Shown here piece by piece: positions 24,792-26,127 of a stretch of 26,127 bases of DNA. Numbering within the stretch: position 1 is the stretch's first letter; each line of letters starts with the position of its first letter. The notes under the pieces were generated by a model. The model was not told the origin of the DNA, did not search any database, and saw nothing but the letters and a program-made list of their open reading frames with translations. The position numbers and the translations under genes are program-made. This DNA is from CAYNST01 sp964641175. Lineage in GTDB: Bacteria; Pseudomonadota; Gammaproteobacteria; Pseudomonadales; Cellvibrionaceae. Location of the stretch: assembly GCA_964641175.1 (NCBI GenBank), contig CAZXLJ010000039.1, forward strand, positions 1 through 26,127, written 5' to 3'.

Positions 24792-25439
24792 CCACAATAG
24801 TGAACATATTTTCGTCCTGCGTTGATCAGCCATGAATTATTTTTTATACTCCGCGACGCCACGCATTTCTACCCTCAGGGCCGCCCATGGCAGCTCAAAA
24901 TCCGGGTGTGTGACGACGGCACTCCCAAATCGCGCCACGCGCACTTTGTATTAAGGATTGAACCAGATTAAAGGATGCACGGATGCCGATCAGAATTTAG
25001 CCCCGATCAAACACACTCGCAGACAGACCCGACCTCGGTATTTATCCAGATAATTTTTACGCGGAAAGGGTTGTCTAGTCTGCAGCCTGGGATTTAGTTC
25101 TAGATTTCTCCTGGAATAATTCAGGAGGAGTGGCTGCGCTTAATTTTCCTCTGTCGGCAGCAGCTTGTTTAATCCTGTACGCATGATTAAATAAAACTCG
25201 ATACCCCTTTGTACGGATAATTAATTAGAATATCCAGCGGTCAATAATTGTTTTAAATTCCCCTTAAAATATTTAGTTATTAGGTTTTTAGACGCCTCAA
25301 TTCTTATATTTTTAATGAAATATTTTTAGATTAAAAAAAATTTCATTTTTTGTTTAATTTGTTATTTATTTGTGTATTATTGCCGTCGCCGATCGAGGAC
25401 ATCGACGGCATAAATATTTCTATAATTATGGAGGTTTAC
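24792..25439. other. Long intergenic region turning AT-rich before the peptide genes
   Basis: I find no gene on either strand. Up to about 25180 the base composition is like the rest of the window. From about 25190 to 25380 it becomes strongly A+T-rich, with long A and T runs around 25310-25360. An imperfect hairpin (CTCCTG with CAGGAG) lies near 25107-25126. TATTAT at 25375-25380 could be a -10 element preceded by TG in an AT-rich context. The last part is the leader of the first peptide gene. No clear oxyR terminator is visible. Confidence 0.5.
25381..25410 (+). promoter_or_regulatory. Leader hairpin upstream of the first GG-leader peptide
   Basis: TGCCGTCG (25381-25388) and CGACGGCA (25403-25410) form a perfect eight-base stem with a 14-base loop. 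It is GC-rich inside an otherwise AT-rich leader and lies 30 bases before the ATG. It could be a 5' stabiliser, an attenuator or an operator. Confidence 0.45.
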
Positions 25440-25664
25440 ATGAAGACGTTGACAAACAATGAAGTTGAGTGCGTTTCTGGAGGAAACTATTCGCTGTACG
25501 GTGGCGGATACTACAACAACTCTTATGATTACGGATACTCAGTGGGCGCAGGTTACACCTGGGATCTGGGTGGATCCTACCTGACTACATCAGTGACCGG
25601 ATTCAATTTCGGTTCCGGCGGCAGCAACCACGTACCGACATTCGGCATCAGCTACGCCTGGTAA
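25440..25664 (+). CDS. Double-glycine leader peptide, Gly/Tyr-rich core (bacteriocin-like)
   Basis: A 74-residue precursor. The ATG at 25440 follows GGAGG at five bases; an earlier in-frame start at 25350 has no such signal and lies in the AT-rich leader. The first 15 residues, MKTLTNNEVECVSGG, form a typical double-glycine leader: hydrophobic residues at -12, -7 and -4, Glu at -8, Gly at -2 and -1. Such leaders are cut during export by C39-peptidase ABC transporters. The 59-residue core has about 10 Tyr and 13 Gly, many Ser and Asn, no Cys, Lys or Arg, and ends in SYAW. That is unlike most cationic class II bacteriocins. Alternating aromatic and small residues suggest beta structure. A bacteriocin, a signalling peptide or a surface-associated peptide are all possible. 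No family recognised for the core. Confidence 0.75.
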   Translation: MKTLTNNEVECVSGGNYSLYGGGYYNNSYDYGYSVGAGYTWDLGGSYLTTSVTGFNFGSGGSNHVPTFGISYAW

Positions 25665-25672
25665 TTCAGGGA

Positions 25673-25696
25673 GCCCGGTTGGCCGGCCAGCCGGGC
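25673..25696 (+). terminator. Intercistronic hairpin between peptide genes
   Basis: GCCCGGTTGG (25673-25682) pairs with CCAGCCGGGC (25687-25696) around CCGG, with one G-T wobble. It lies eight bases after the first peptide stop and 29 bases before the second ATG. With no T-run directly after it, partial termination or RNA processing that sets the ratio of the two peptides is more likely than full termination. Confidence 0.55.
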
Positions 25697-25725
25697 GCTT
25701 CCAGGTTTTCATGAGGACAGAATAA

Positions 25726-25962
25726 ATGAATTCCAACTCAAACCCAGCCACGCGATTTGCGTCATTTAGGGAAATAGATTCCACCGACCTGGCTAACATT
25801 GCCGGCGGCGTTATCTTCGGTGGCCCGAGCCCTGGCCTGATAATTGGAAATCCTCGTCCGTTTTATGGGTTTCCCCAGATCCCGGTAACGCCGAACAGCG
25901 TCGTGACGCGGGGTCAGAATGGCGTTCTTCTAATTGATGGACAGCCGCAGTGGTACTTTTAG
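25726..25962 (+). CDS. Double-glycine leader peptide, Pro/Gly-rich core (bacteriocin-like)
   Basis: A 78-residue precursor starting at 25726 with GAGGA about seven bases upstream. The leader of about 28 residues ends IDSTDLANIAGG, which aligns position by position with the first peptide's leader: Ile -12, Asp -8, Leu -7, Ile -4, Gly -2, Gly -1. The 50-residue core is Pro, Gly, Ile and Val-rich, has two Arg, no Lys and no Cys, and ends QWYF, again aromatic. The core shares no clear similarity with the first peptide. The gene follows it by 61 bases and is probably co-transcribed, so the pair may form a two-component product or two substrates of one exporter. The exporter is not in the window. 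No family recognised for the core. Confidence 0.72.
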   Translation: MNSNSNPATRFASFREIDSTDLANIAGGVIFGGPSPGLIIGNPRPFYGFPQIPVTPNSVVTRGQNGVLLIDGQPQWYF

Positions 25963-25969
25963 AAACTCC

Positions 25970-25988
25970 CCGGTGACCGGATCACCGG
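25970..25988 (+). terminator. Hairpin after the second peptide gene
   Basis: CCGGTGA (25970-25976) pairs with TCACCGG (25982-25988) around a five-base loop, seven bases after the stop codon. A T-rich stretch (TTAATTTTTAA) begins about 18 bases later, too far for a classical terminator. The remaining bases to 26127 hold no gene I can support. Confidence 0.45.
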
Positions 25989-26127
25989 CCACCGACACCC
26001 GTCACTTAATTTTTAATGTGCCCCCTTTTCACAATAAAAAATCCCGGGCGAATATTCCGATTCATTTCCTCCTGTAAATAGCTGATTACTGCACCAGTCG
26101 ACCCGTTCGGACTCTTTCTTTTTTAGC

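Noticed and set aside
25350..25439. Extended start of the first GG-leader peptide at 25350
   Set aside because: The upstream part lies in the AT-rich leader with no ribosome-binding site, while ATG 25440 has GGAGG and produces a standard 15-residue leader.

Overview
The window looks like chromosome of a free-living, Gram-negative gammaproteobacterium. Supporting signs are an OxyR/AhpC/AhpF set with the E. coli cysteine layout, a Tpx peroxidase, a YbaL-type antiporter, TcdA, several membrane diguanylate cyclases, an outer-membrane lipoprotein signal, and a secreted trypsin carrying PPC and CBM2-like domains, a combination common in polymer-degrading aquatic genera. The exact genus cannot be fixed from the sequence alone. 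No rRNA, tRNA, CRISPR array or transposase gene was seen.

Layout. 1-331: gene-poor, with a MITE-like inverted-repeat element (138-282) and a terminator. 332-3691: housekeeping and nuclease genes (tatD-like hydrolase, tcdA, a small acidic ORF, a DEDD exonuclease-like protein, tpx), mostly in convergent, slightly overlapping pairs. 3837-6996: two exported proteins, an HEAGH-motif lipoprotein and a trypsin/PPC/PPC/CBM2-like protease. 7127-10231: two tandem, gaplessly alignable GGDEF membrane proteins on the minus strand. The first-transcribed copy (8915-10231) has lost its catalytic residues but keeps the c-di-GMP inhibitory-site motif. The second (7127-8434) looks active and is preceded by an overlapping 57-aa ORF (8434-8607). 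10650-15899: minus-strand series of a YbaL/KefB-like K+/H+ antiporter, a Ca2+/Na+ antiporter and phosphoketolase. 15978-21222: a signalling block with a periplasmic solute-binding protein divergent from a hybrid histidine kinase with two receiver domains, which faces a CHASE3-GAF-GGDEF cyclase. 21476-24791: the peroxide defence locus ahpC-ahpF, divergent from oxyR, with a palindrome overlapping a TATAAT box. 24792-26127: a 650-bp largely empty, increasingly AT-rich stretch leading into two small consecutive genes that both encode double-glycine leader peptides.

How the genes work together. Peroxide detoxification is strongly represented (Tpx, AhpCF, OxyR). Cyclic-di-GMP signalling is represented by three GGDEF proteins, one probably an effector rather than an enzyme. 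The solute-binding protein and hybrid kinase plausibly form one sensory unit.

The most unusual part is the right end. The two GG-leader peptides share the leader pattern (hydrophobic at -12, -7 and -4, acidic at -8, GG at -2/-1) but have very different cores, one Gly/Tyr/Ser/Asn-rich and free of Lys, Arg and Cys, the other Pro/Gly-rich. They sit behind an AT-rich leader, with a strong hairpin between the genes. They look like an exported bacteriocin-like or signalling peptide system whose transporter would lie outside the window. The tandem active/degenerate GGDEF pair with its coupled small ORF is the second candidate for an undescribed module.
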